A stretch of 13,800 nt of DNA from Candidatus Eiseniibacteriota bacterium (lineage in GTDB: Bacteria; JAFGKV01), in the NCBI GenBank assembly GCA_025453925.1, contig JALOPK010000057.1, positions 1-13,800 on the forward strand, given 5' to 3'. Made by a program: the position numbers and the translations under genes. Positions 7,389-13,760 of the stretch are shown here, in pieces; position 1 is the first letter of the stretch; every line of letters starts with the position of its first letter. The notes under the pieces are model-generated. The model saw nothing but the letters and a program-made list of their open reading frames with translations, had not been told where the DNA came from and searched no databases.

Positions 7389-8371
7389 CTCTGCGCGTCC
7401 AGCCCTTTCTGACAATCGCTCGCGCCGTCAGGTCCGTGCGACGAATACCCCCGTCTCGAGACCTCCTGACGAGCCTCATGGCGGCCAGCACCGTGTTCGT
7501 GACCGGGTGCGGGGAGCGGAGCGCCACGGGCGATCTGACCGTCGTGGCCACCACCACGCTGGTGGGAGATGTCGTGCGCGTCGTGGGGGGCAATCAGGTA
7601 TCACTGCGAGTCTTGCTGCCGCAGGGCGCCGACCCCCATTCCTTCGAGCCCTTGCCCGGAGACGTCGCGATGCTGTCGGGGGCCCGCCTGGTATTCGCCA
7701 ACGGTCTTGGCCTCGAAGGATTCCTGGCCCCCCTGCTGCACAATGCGGTGGACCCGAGGAGGGTCGTCATGCTTTCGGAAGGCGGCGAGCCCCCTGTCGA
7801 GACATCCATGGACCATGAGCATGAGCATCTTGACGGAGTGGATCCCCACGTCTGGTTCTCGCCCCCTTTGGTGGCGGCCTGGGCGCGAAAAGTGTCGGAC
7901 GCGCTGGGTGAGGCCGATCCCGGCCGCGCAAGGCTGTATGCGGCCCGTGCGGACAGCTACGTTGCGGTGCTGGAGGACCTTGACGGATGGATCCGCGACC
8001 AGGTGGCGGCGATTCCCCTTCCGCGCCGGGTGCTCGTCACCGACCACTCGAACCTGGGGCACTTCGCGTCGCGTTACGGATTCAAGCAAATCGGCGCCAT
8101 CACGCCCGGGTTCAGCACGCTGGCGGAGCCGTCGGCGCGGGAACTGGCAAGCCTCACGGACCGTATCCTCACCGCAGGGGTGCCTGCGATTTTCGTGGGC
8201 ATGACCGTCTCGGTGGAGATCGCGGACCGGATCGGGGCGGATGCAGGAGTCCGCGTGGTCCGCCTCTACACCGGTTCGCTCAGCGGCCCCGATGGGCCCG
8301 CCGCGGACTATCTCGCATTCATGAGGTTCAATGTGCACGCCATCGTGAGCGGACTCGCGGGAGACGGATAG
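7385..8371 (+). CDS. Zinc/manganese ABC transporter substrate-binding lipoprotein (ZnuA/TroA type)
   Basis: This 328-residue cluster A-I binding protein captures Zn or Mn outside the inner membrane. The lipobox VTGC places the lipidated cysteine at residue 42. The metal ligands can be followed: His85 in PHSFEP, His155 in DPHVWFSP and His221 in TDHSNLGHFASRYG. His rather than Glu at the third position is more typical of zinc-type proteins. A short His/acidic loop DHEHEHLD (143-150) sits between the first and second ligands, as in zinc-binding members. At the usual fourth ligand, normally Asp in a YxDSL motif, the sequence reads YTGSLS (295-300). The GTG at 7385 has GAGG upstream and overlaps the SurA-like stop by 4 bases. 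The N-terminus before the lipobox is long, and an in-frame GTG at 7436 could start a tighter signal peptide. The ATPase gene follows 4 bases after the stop. Confidence 0.88.
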   Translation: MTLRVQPFLTIARAVRSVRRIPPSRDLLTSLMAASTVFVTGCGERSATGDLTVVATTTLVGDVVRVVGGNQVSLRVLLPQGADPHSFEPLPGDVAMLSGARLVFANGLGLEGFLAPLLHNAVDPRRVVMLSEGGEPPVETSMDHEHEHLDGVDPHVWFSPPLVAAWARKVSDALGEADPGRARLYAARADSYVAVLEDLDGWIRDQVAAIPLPRRVLVTDHSNLGHFASRYGFKQIGAITPGFSTLAEPSARELASLTDRILTAGVPAIFVGMTVSVEIADRIGADAGVRVVRLYTGSLSGPDGPAADYLAFMRFNVHAIVSGLAGDG

Positions 8372-8375
8372 GTCG

Positions 8376-9179
8376 ATGCGGTTCGCTGCGCACGATGGCG
8401 CCAGTGCCGCGCTGGCGATGCGGGGCGTGTCGGTGTTCCTGGGGGACACTCCGGCCCTGGAGTCGGTCACGCTGGCGGTAGACGGCGGCGAGCAGGTGGC
8501 CATCGTGGGGCCCAACGGCGCGGGCAAGAGCACCCTCCTGAGGACCATCGCCGGAGTGCTTCATCCCTCATCCGGTTCCGTCTTGGTGTATGGACATCGG
8601 CCTCCGGGGCATATCTGCATCGCGTATCTTCCCCAGCGCAGCGCGGTGGACTGGTCGTTCCCGGTGACGGCGCGCGATGTCGTCATGATGGGGAGAGTGG
8701 CCCGGCTGGGCCTTCTCCGACGGCCCACTCGCCATGACCGTGACGTTGTTGCGGAGTCCATCGAGACCGTAGGCCTCACCGACCTCGCCGACCGGCGGAT
8801 CGGCGAGTTGTCCGGCGGGCAGCAGCAGCGGATGTTCATCGGGCGGGCCCTGGCGCAGGAGGCAGGACTGATGCTGATGGACGAGCCGATGACGGGCCTC
8901 GATTCCACGTCTCAATCCGCCATTCTCGACCTGCTGACCGAGTTCCGCCGGCGGGGAGTGGCGACCCTGGTGGCGAACCACGATCTCACCATGTCCAGCG
9001 AACGGTTCGATCGAATCGTGCTGCTGAACCGGCGAGTGATCGCCGATGGGCTGTCCGGCGATGTGCTCACGGAAGTGAACCTCCTGGCCGCCTATGGCGG
9101 GCACGTGCACCGGATCCGGGACGCACTGGAGCCTCTCGCCGTGAGCGACTCGTGCTGCGACCACGGCCCGGAGATCTAG
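8376..9179 (+). CDS. Zinc/manganese ABC transporter ATP-binding protein
   Basis: The 267-residue ATPase powers the metal importer from the cytoplasmic face. All motifs are present: Walker A GPNGAGKST (45-53), Q-loop LPQR (Gln87), signature LSGGQQQR (145-152), Walker B LMLMDEP with Asp169-Glu170, and H-loop His202. The stretch YLPQRSAVDWSFPVTARDVVMMGR is characteristic of the Mn/Zn/Fe chelate subfamily. The C-terminal tail is unusual: GGHVHRIRDA (241-250) and a terminal SCCDHGPEI with adjacent Cys260-Cys261 and a nearby His, which could bind metal (inference). The ATG at 8376 is 4 bases after the lipoprotein stop; an ATG at 8418 is a less likely alternative. The permease gene begins 37 bases downstream. 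Confidence 0.93.
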   Translation: MRFAAHDGASAALAMRGVSVFLGDTPALESVTLAVDGGEQVAIVGPNGAGKSTLLRTIAGVLHPSSGSVLVYGHRPPGHICIAYLPQRSAVDWSFPVTARDVVMMGRVARLGLLRRPTRHDRDVVAESIETVGLTDLADRRIGELSGGQQQRMFIGRALAQEAGLMLMDEPMTGLDSTSQSAILDLLTEFRRRGVATLVANHDLTMSSERFDRIVLLNRRVIADGLSGDVLTEVNLLAAYGGHVHRIRDALEPLAVSDSCCDHGPEI

Positions 9180-9192
9180 CTCGCGCCCGCAC

Positions 9193-9199
9193 AAGGAGG
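9193..9199 (+). promoter_or_regulatory. Strong Shine-Dalgarno misplaced for the permease start
   Basis: AAGGAGG ends 17 bases before the permease ATG at 9217 but only 7 bases before a GTG at 9207 in another frame. That GTG opens a five-codon reading frame (GTG AAC CTC TAT GCT TGA, 9207-9224) overlapping the permease ATG. The next-best site for the true ATG is GGGAGAG at 9198-9204, 12 bases away. Confidence 0.6.
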
Positions 9200-9216
9200 G
9201 AGAGCGGTGAACCTCT

Positions 9217-10089
9217 ATGCTTGATCTCGTGACCGAAGGCTTCGCGCGCGCGGTGCTGGAGCCGTTCTCCTACCCGTTCATGGTGCGGGGGCTGCTCGCG
9301 GCCGTGACGGTCGGCGCGGTATGCGGGATGGTCGGCACCTTCGTGGTGCTGCGCGGGATGGCATTCCTCGGGGACGCGCTGGCGCACGCAATTCTGCCGG
9401 GCGTGGCCACGGCCTACCTGTGCGGCGCAACGCAGAGGGGCACGCTCTTCTGGTGGGCGCTGCTCACTGCGGTGGGCGCGTCACTGGGCGTTGGCGCCAT
9501 CTCGCGGTCAGAGAGGATACGGGAAGACACCGCCATCGGCATCGTATTCGCGGGCATGTTTGCGCTGGGTATCGCGTTGATCTCCACGATGAAAAGCTAT
9601 ACGGTGGACCTCGCCCACGTACTGTTCGGCAACGTGCTGCAGGTCTCGTGGGCGCACTTGCGCACCATGTGGACATGCTCGGGAGTGGTGGTTCTCCTGA
9701 TGGTCTCGTTCTACAAGGAGATGGTGGTGCTATCGTTCGACCCCGTCTTCGCCTCGACCCTCCGGCTGCCCTCCCGCTTCCTCCACTATCTCATGCTGGT
9801 GCTGATCGCGGTGGTGATCGTCGTGTCGCTCCAGACCGTGGGCGTCGCGTTGGCAGTGGCGATGCTGGTGACGCCCGCCGCCACTGCGTCACTGCTGACC
9901 GGCCGGCTGCGGCGCATGATGGCCCTCGCTGCGGGCCTCGGCGCGGCATCGGGAGTTGCAGGCCTCTATCTGTCCTACTATCTGTCCATGGCACCCGGCG
10001 CCGCCATGGTTCTGGTGGCCACCGCATGCTTCCTGGTGGCCTTCGCGATCTCACGGAGGCGGCGCATCCCCACGACACGCAGCGGGTAA
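9217..10089 (+). CDS. Zinc/manganese ABC transporter permease (ABC-3 family)
   Basis: The 290-residue product is an integral membrane protein of the ZnuB/MntC (ABC-3) family and forms the membrane channel of the importer. The family signature MAFLGDALAHAILPGVA (residues 48-64) follows the first membrane helix (about 23-45). Further hydrophobic segments lie at about 76-92, 108-124, 155-165, 190-216, 228-252 and 260-278, consistent with eight or so helices. The product ends in a basic RRRR-type cytoplasmic tail. VGVALAVAMLVTPAATASLLT (208-228) is the conserved late motif. The start is the ATG at 9217, the only start that gives the family N-terminus, although the best ribosome site is better placed for an overlapping mini-frame. 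It is the last gene of the plus-strand run. Confidence 0.92.
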   Translation: MLDLVTEGFARAVLEPFSYPFMVRGLLAAVTVGAVCGMVGTFVVLRGMAFLGDALAHAILPGVATAYLCGATQRGTLFWWALLTAVGASLGVGAISRSERIREDTAIGIVFAGMFALGIALISTMKSYTVDLAHVLFGNVLQVSWAHLRTMWTCSGVVVLLMVSFYKEMVVLSFDPVFASTLRLPSRFLHYLMLVLIAVVIVVSLQTVGVALAVAMLVTPAATASLLTGRLRRMMALAAGLGAASGVAGLYLSYYLSMAPGAAMVLVATACFLVAFAISRRRRIPTTRSG

Positions 10090-10102
10090 AGCCGGAACCT
10101 GT

Positions 10103-10130
10103 GCACGGAATGGGGGGACGGCCTCCGTGC
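10103..10130. terminator. Possible hairpin at the end of the mfd-metal operon
   Basis: Seven-bp arms GCACGGA (10103-10109) and TCCGTGC (10124-10130) enclose a 14-base loop in the 61 bases between the convergent permease and repeat-protein genes. There is no T-tract. The position favours a transcription end, but the structure is weak. Confidence 0.3.
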
Positions 10131-10150
10131 CCGCCCTGCGCGGCGCCTGT

Positions 10151-11827
10151 CTACGGCCCAGAAAGCGGAAACCACGCACGGATCTCGGCCTCAAGCATCT
10201 CGAAGAACCCCCGTTTCTTCGGTCTGGACGGCGCTGGCGGATGATGAACCCAGTCCATGTGGGAGCCCGGTAACAGCCCGTACTCCGCCCGTCGAATCAG
10301 CACGCCGGCACCCCTCTCCATCAGGTCCTCAGCACGTCCCTTTCCGAGAACCCTTGACTGGTCAGCGATAAAGGCCGCTGCGGTGCGGATTGATGTCTCG
10401 GTCCACGCAGCCAAGTAGTCCGCGATCATGGAGAGCACGCACCGGGCCCGATCATCAAGCATCGGCAGAACGCTGTCGATGGCGCACCTCGCGGCCTCTG
10501 ATCCGGTACAGACACCCCCCGCGAGGACGGCGCGAGTCCTCTCGTACAGATCCCAGCGGCCCTCCCGGGCTCTGGGGGTCTCACCTGGCACGATCGCAGG
10601 GTGCACCCGCTCCACGTACAGGCCCAGCAGTTCGCCGGCAAAGAGCTGCCTTATCAGTGACCTCCAGCCGCTCTCCACCATCTCTGCTTCCCAAGCGTCT
10701 CCCAGAACCCTCGCGTGTTCACAGACGATGGCTGCAGCCGCAGCGATCGGAATCCCCTTCTCCGCGGAGACATGGTCCGCCAGGATGGCCATCCTGCAGC
10801 GAGTCTCGGCAGCGACGTCTGGCCAAAAGGCATCCATGAAGGCCCTGGCTGCCTCTGAGCCATTGCAGGGGTGCCTGCGCACGCCCTCAAGCCTGTCGAG
10901 CAGGTCGTGAATCCTACCCCGTGTTCTGCGGGATCCTTCAGGAGAAACGAGGGAGTTCGCCCACTCCCCGAAGAATGGCGGAAGCTCGCTGTACCTCGCC
11001 TGTCTGACGGTTTCCTCCGCGCCCCCCCGTTCCGCCTTTCTCCCTGTACCCCGCCCCATTGCTCTCGCATGATCACAGACGAAGGCGGCTGCAATGCCGA
11101 TTGGTGTCTCAGTCTCCCTGGCAATGTGATCAGCGATGATGGCCAGCTTGCAGCGAGTCCGTGCATCCAACTTCGGCAACGCGCTGTCGACGAACGCTGC
11201 CGCGGCGTCTGATCCGACGCAGGGCGCCTCATCTGGCCGATCGAGCCGCTGGATGAGGCCGTGCGGCAGGCGAGCCCTGATTCCCCCATACTCCGTGCCT
11301 GAAAGAAGCCACCGCGTGTCTCTGGGATCAGCGTACAGCCTCAGCCGCCCACCCCCCGCATGGAACCAGTGGTCCCCCGAGGTTGGGTTGGTACGCTGCA
11401 GGTCCTCAATGTAGACGTAGCAGTGGACTACGACATCGCCGCCATGGGGAATGATGATGGCGCTCACCCCAAAGCTGTCGGGAGGGGCGACGTCAAACTC
11501 CCGAAATTGTCCCTGAGTCACTGTGGCCCGCGCCGGAAGAGGAGCGATCCCCCACACTACCCGCATTTTCAGAGAACTCCGGCCACACGTGGGTTCGCGG
11601 TGAAAGCCGCCCTTCCCCGCGATCCTCACCTCCGACCCAACGGCGATGGGCCCGACTGGCTCCGATACTCTGACTCCGGAGTGAGCTAGTTCCGAACTAT
11701 ACCTGCCACCATGGGAATGGAACCACCCCCAGGCGAGGTCCTCGCTGGCATCCGCGGCATTGCCAGTGATGGCCAGGGATGCGATGAAAACGCCAATCGC
11801 AGTTGTTGCGATTCCGTGGGTGCACAT
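10151..11827 (-). CDS. Exported protein with three tandem Cys-containing repeats, unknown family
   Basis: I do not recognise this 558-residue protein. Residues 1-25 form a signal peptide (MCTHGIATTAIGVFIASLAITGNAADA). Residues about 45-175 look beta-rich (VGSEVRIAGKGGF, SAIIIPHGGDVVVHCYVYIED, GGGRLRLYADP). Then come three copies of a roughly 118-residue unit whose conserved core starts at 202, 320 and 439. The pattern is xCxGSxAAxxxxD...P.L...(T/A)RC...xxIADH/Y...I..AAAxxxxxxxRxxG. Cysteines fall at 203/226/251, 321/344/369 and 440/463; the third cysteine of the last copy is Ala488. Each core is followed by a less conserved segment (RYSELPPFF, LFAGELLGLY, AEYGLLPGSH). The cores are predicted helical, and disulphides are plausible outside the cytoplasm. 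The ATG at 11827 has GGGAGGGAG 8 bases upstream and opens directly into the signal peptide, so the frame to 11935 is not used. Function unknown. Confidence 0.75.
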   Translation of the reverse strand: MCTHGIATTAIGVFIASLAITGNAADASEDLAWGWFHSHGGRYSSELAHSGVRVSEPVGPIAVGSEVRIAGKGGFHREPTCGRSSLKMRVVWGIAPLPARATVTQGQFREFDVAPPDSFGVSAIIIPHGGDVVVHCYVYIEDLQRTNPTSGDHWFHAGGGRLRLYADPRDTRWLLSGTEYGGIRARLPHGLIQRLDRPDEAPCVGSDAAAAFVDSALPKLDARTRCKLAIIADHIARETETPIGIAAAFVCDHARAMGRGTGRKAERGGAEETVRQARYSELPPFFGEWANSLVSPEGSRRTRGRIHDLLDRLEGVRRHPCNGSEAARAFMDAFWPDVAAETRCRMAILADHVSAEKGIPIAAAAAIVCEHARVLGDAWEAEMVESGWRSLIRQLFAGELLGLYVERVHPAIVPGETPRAREGRWDLYERTRAVLAGGVCTGSEAARCAIDSVLPMLDDRARCVLSMIADYLAAWTETSIRTAAAFIADQSRVLGKGRAEDLMERGAGVLIRRAEYGLLPGSHMDWVHHPPAPSRPKKRGFFEMLEAEIRAWFPLSGP

Positions 11828-12065
11828 GGCTGGATCTCCCTCCCTATCGGTAGCCCAAGGGCTCCCCCAGTTGAGGGCAACAGGGCGCAGTGAGAATGTA
11901 CCACTCCCCTGGCTCTCTTCATAGGGAACGAGCACTCGCGTTCCCTATCCCCACTGCGACGGACATCGCCCGCCCCTCTCTCCAACGAAGGACGCCGAGT
12001 GGGGATTCCTCTCCTATGCGACTGGCTTGCCGCTGACCCCTCGCCCCTGACGCCTCACTCCCCTC
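11828..12065. promoter_or_regulatory. Leader/promoter region of the repeat protein with nested inverted repeats
   Basis: These 238 bases contain no gene. They hold a perfect inverted repeat (ATAGGGAACG 11921-11930, CGTTCCCTAT 11939-11948) and a wider one (ATCCCCACT 11947-11955, AGTGGGGAT 11998-12006). The heptamer ATAGGGA recurs on the minus strand at 11847-11841, next to the ribosome site. No clear -35/-10 pair was found. Confidence 0.5.
11921..11948. repeat. Perfect 10-bp inverted repeat upstream of the repeat-protein gene
   Basis: Arms ATAGGGAACG and CGTTCCCTAT flank an 8-base spacer. It lies 94-121 bases upstream of the repeat-protein ATG and about 118 bases past the diguanylate cyclase stop. 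There is no T-tract on either strand, so an operator or mRNA-leader hairpin fits better than an intrinsic terminator. Confidence 0.6.
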
Positions 12066-12962
12066 CTACCCCACCGTGAGCAGGTTGCGGCCTGATTCCT
12101 TGCTCTGATACATCAGCCCGTCGGCACGGGCGATGATGGTGTCGGGCGTGTCGTCGGGCACGCCAAGGGTGGCGCCCAGCGACGCCGTCACGGAGATCCG
12201 CGTCCCCTCGTGCGTGATGAAGCTCTGCTCGATGAGCATCCGGATCCGCTCGGCGATCTCGACGAGCATGGATGCGGTGACATTGTCCAGCACGATGACG
12301 AACTCATCGCCGCCCCGGCGCGTCACCACGTCACGGGGACGTACTGAACGCTCGGCGGTTCTCGCCACCATGAGGAGCACGTGATCGCCCACCTGATGGC
12401 CGAACGCGTCATTGATGAACTTGAAGTGATCCACGTCCAGAAACACGATCCCGAAGGGAATGCCATGAGCGGCAAGGCGCGCGAGCCGGTCACGAAGCGT
12501 CAGTTCGCATGCCTTGCGGTTGCCGGCATCGGTGAGTTCGTCCACACGCGCCTCGCGGCGCGCCTCCGACAGGTCCCGGAGCAGGTCATGAACGCCGTTG
12601 TCTTCCGAGAACACCTCGATCGCACCGATCACCATGCCGCTCGAGTCTCGGATGGGCGAAACCCTGACCGTAACCGGCACCCGGTGCCCCTGCTTGTGAT
12701 GGAGGTAGACATGCGACTCACGCGTCCCCCCGTCCTCGACGGCCGCGGCCAGCGGACAGTGGCCCGTACAGAGCTCTTGACCACGCTCGTCCACGTGCTG
12801 GAGGATACCATCGGAACAACGCGAACCCACGACCTCCGCACGGGAGTAGCCGGTGATGCGCTCCGCGGCGGGATTCCAATAGGTGATCCGCCGGTGCCGG
12901 TCGGTCGCATAGACACCGTCGGGGATGCTGTCCAGCAGCAGCTCTGCGTTGAGTACGGTCAT
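12066..12962 (-). CDS. PAS-GGDEF diguanylate cyclase
   Basis: The 298-residue product is a cytoplasmic sensor that makes cyclic di-GMP from GTP. A PAS domain (about 5-120: LLDSIPDGVYATDRHRRITYWNPAAERITGYS ... VPVTVRVSPIRDSSGMVIGAIEVFSE) is joined by a helical linker to a GGDEF domain (about 140-295). The active site is intact: FLDVDHFKFIND (Asp176, Asp178), GHQVGDHVL and GGDEF at 217-221. An inhibitory I-site RPRD (208-211) lies five residues before GGDEF, so product feedback is expected. The PAS domain carries Cys49 and a LCTGHCPLA motif (Cys65, Cys69) that could hold a metal or sense redox. No membrane segment is seen. The start is the ATG at 12962; a GTG at 12965 directly precedes it, with AAGG about 8 bases upstream. 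A palindrome lies 48 bases upstream of the start. Its target process is not apparent from the neighbours. Confidence 0.92.
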   Translation of the reverse strand: MTVLNAELLLDSIPDGVYATDRHRRITYWNPAAERITGYSRAEVVGSRCSDGILQHVDERGQELCTGHCPLAAAVEDGGTRESHVYLHHKQGHRVPVTVRVSPIRDSSGMVIGAIEVFSEDNGVHDLLRDLSEARREARVDELTDAGNRKACELTLRDRLARLAAHGIPFGIVFLDVDHFKFINDAFGHQVGDHVLLMVARTAERSVRPRDVVTRRGGDEFVIVLDNVTASMLVEIAERIRMLIEQSFITHEGTRISVTASLGATLGVPDDTPDTIIARADGLMYQSKESGRNLLTVG

Positions 12963-13009
12963 CACTCCAGCCTTGGTGTGGATTGCGACACGCGAGAGCC
13001 CGGTGGACC

Positions 13010-13031
13010 ACTATTCTAATATCAGAATAGT
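13010..13031. promoter_or_regulatory. Perfect palindrome upstream of the diguanylate cyclase (candidate operator)
   Basis: Arms ACTATTCT and AGAATAGT are perfect 8-bp complements around a 6-base AT-only-but-one spacer. The AT-rich 22-bp site stands out in GC-rich surroundings and lies 48 bases upstream of the cyclase ATG, where a minus-strand -10 box could be. A transcription-factor operator is the likeliest reading. Confidence 0.55.
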
Positions 13032-13271
13032 CAGTGACGCACGAAAGGAAGCGCGCGGCGAGCGGTCCACGGAATGCCCGGGCATCGGGAACTGCGTACA
13101 CCATCAACACCGCCACGGGCCTGTCGGGTTCCGCGTCCCGGCCCAACAGGCAGGGCATCGTATCGGCCGTCCATCCCGGTAGGCCTGACAGACTGGACCA
13201 CGCGCCAACGCGGCGAGCCGTCTCCGCCGCCTGCCGCCGAGCCCCCATCACCCCGGCGATCCTCTACCGTC

Positions 13272-13300
13272 TTGACATCCCAAGCCGAGCATCGTACTCT
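13272..13300 (+). promoter_or_regulatory. Sigma70-type promoter of the GntR gene
   Basis: A consensus -35 TTGACA (13272-13277) is followed 17 bases later by TACTCT (13295-13300) as the -10 box. Transcription would start near 13307, about 50 bases ahead of the GntR ATG. Confidence 0.65.
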
Positions 13301-13306
13301 CCTGCC

Positions 13307-13324
13307 GTTCTACAGTAATAGAAC
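13307..13324. promoter_or_regulatory. Palindromic operator candidate at the GntR transcription start
   Basis: GTTCTA and TAGAAC are perfect 6-bp arms around CAGTAA, beginning 6 bases after the -10 box. YtrA-type GntR repressors bind GT-rich palindromes of this kind in their own promoters, so autoregulation of this operon is likely (inference from family and position). Confidence 0.6.
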
Positions 13325-13355
13325 AGCAATTCACCAAGGACAAGGAGTGCCGCCC

Positions 13356-13760
13356 ATGTGGACCAGGCTGAGAGTTGAGCCATCCAGCGCGGTGCCCATC
13401 TGGAGGCAGATCGAGGAGGGCGTCAGAATGCTGCTGCTTGGCGGTTCGCTGTCGTCGGGAGCGGCGGTGCCGTCGGTGCGTGAAATGGCGAGGGAGCTGC
13501 GCGTGAATCCGCTGACGGTGCTCAAGGCATACCAGCGGCTCATTGATCAGGGTCTGCTGGCAGTGCGTCGCGGTGAGGGGACCTATGTCTCCGAGATCCC
13601 CTCTGAGACGGTCGCGGAGTATCGCCGCGAGATCCTCGCCTCCAGCGCTCGGGAATTCGCCGCGACCGCGCGGGCCATGAGCTCGTCACTTGCCGACGCA
13701 ACGCAGGCTGTGGCGCGACAGTGGGCAGAACTCGACGCAGAAGAGGGAGGTGTCCAATGA
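13356..13760 (+). CDS. GntR family transcriptional regulator, YtrA-type
   Basis: The 134-residue protein has only the winged-helix DNA-binding domain (residues about 8-75: PIWRQIEEGVRMLLLGGSLSSGAAVPSVREMARELRVNPLTVLKAYQRLIDQGLLAVRRGEGTYVSE) and a short helical tail. The absence of a large effector domain and the short length are typical of the YtrA subfamily, which usually represses ABC-transporter operons encoded directly downstream. The ATG at 13356 has AAGGAG 8 bases upstream and lies 3' of the promoter and palindrome. The frame is open back to 13074, but that part would precede the promoter and is not coding. The stop TGA overlaps the next ATG (ATGA), showing translational coupling. Confidence 0.9.
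   Translation: MWTRLRVEPSSAVPIWRQIEEGVRMLLLGGSLSSGAAVPSVREMARELRVNPLTVLKAYQRLIDQGLLAVRRGEGTYVSEIPSETVAEYRREILASSAREFAATARAMSSSLADATQAVARQWAELDAEEGGVQ

Larger units (their letters stand above)
12966..13355. promoter_or_regulatory. Divergent intergenic region between diguanylate cyclase and GntR genes
   Basis: These 390 bases contain no convincing gene. Frames that stay open here lack ribosome sites and recognisable sequence. The region holds one palindrome near each gene (13010-13031 and 13307-13324) and a near-consensus promoter reading right (13272-13300). I see nothing else in 13032-13270. Confidence 0.6.

Noticed and set aside
7601-8548. 315-codon minus-strand frame under the metal-binding lipoprotein gene
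   Set aside because: It is antisense to two well-identified genes and has no domain signal.
9321-10244. 307-codon plus-strand frame overlapping the permease
   Set aside because: It is a frame shadow of the membrane protein gene, with Arg/His/Gly-rich content and no ribosome site.
12718-13251. 177-codon minus-strand frame covering the cyclase start and the palindrome
   Set aside because: Most of it is a shadow of the PAS-GGDEF gene, it runs through the candidate operator, and it lacks a ribosome site.
13074-13355. In-frame upstream extension of the GntR regulator adding about 94 residues
   Set aside because: The added residues are low-complexity Arg/Pro/Ser, and the extension would place the consensus promoter and palindrome inside the gene. 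The ATG at 13356 has a proper ribosome site and the family N-terminus.
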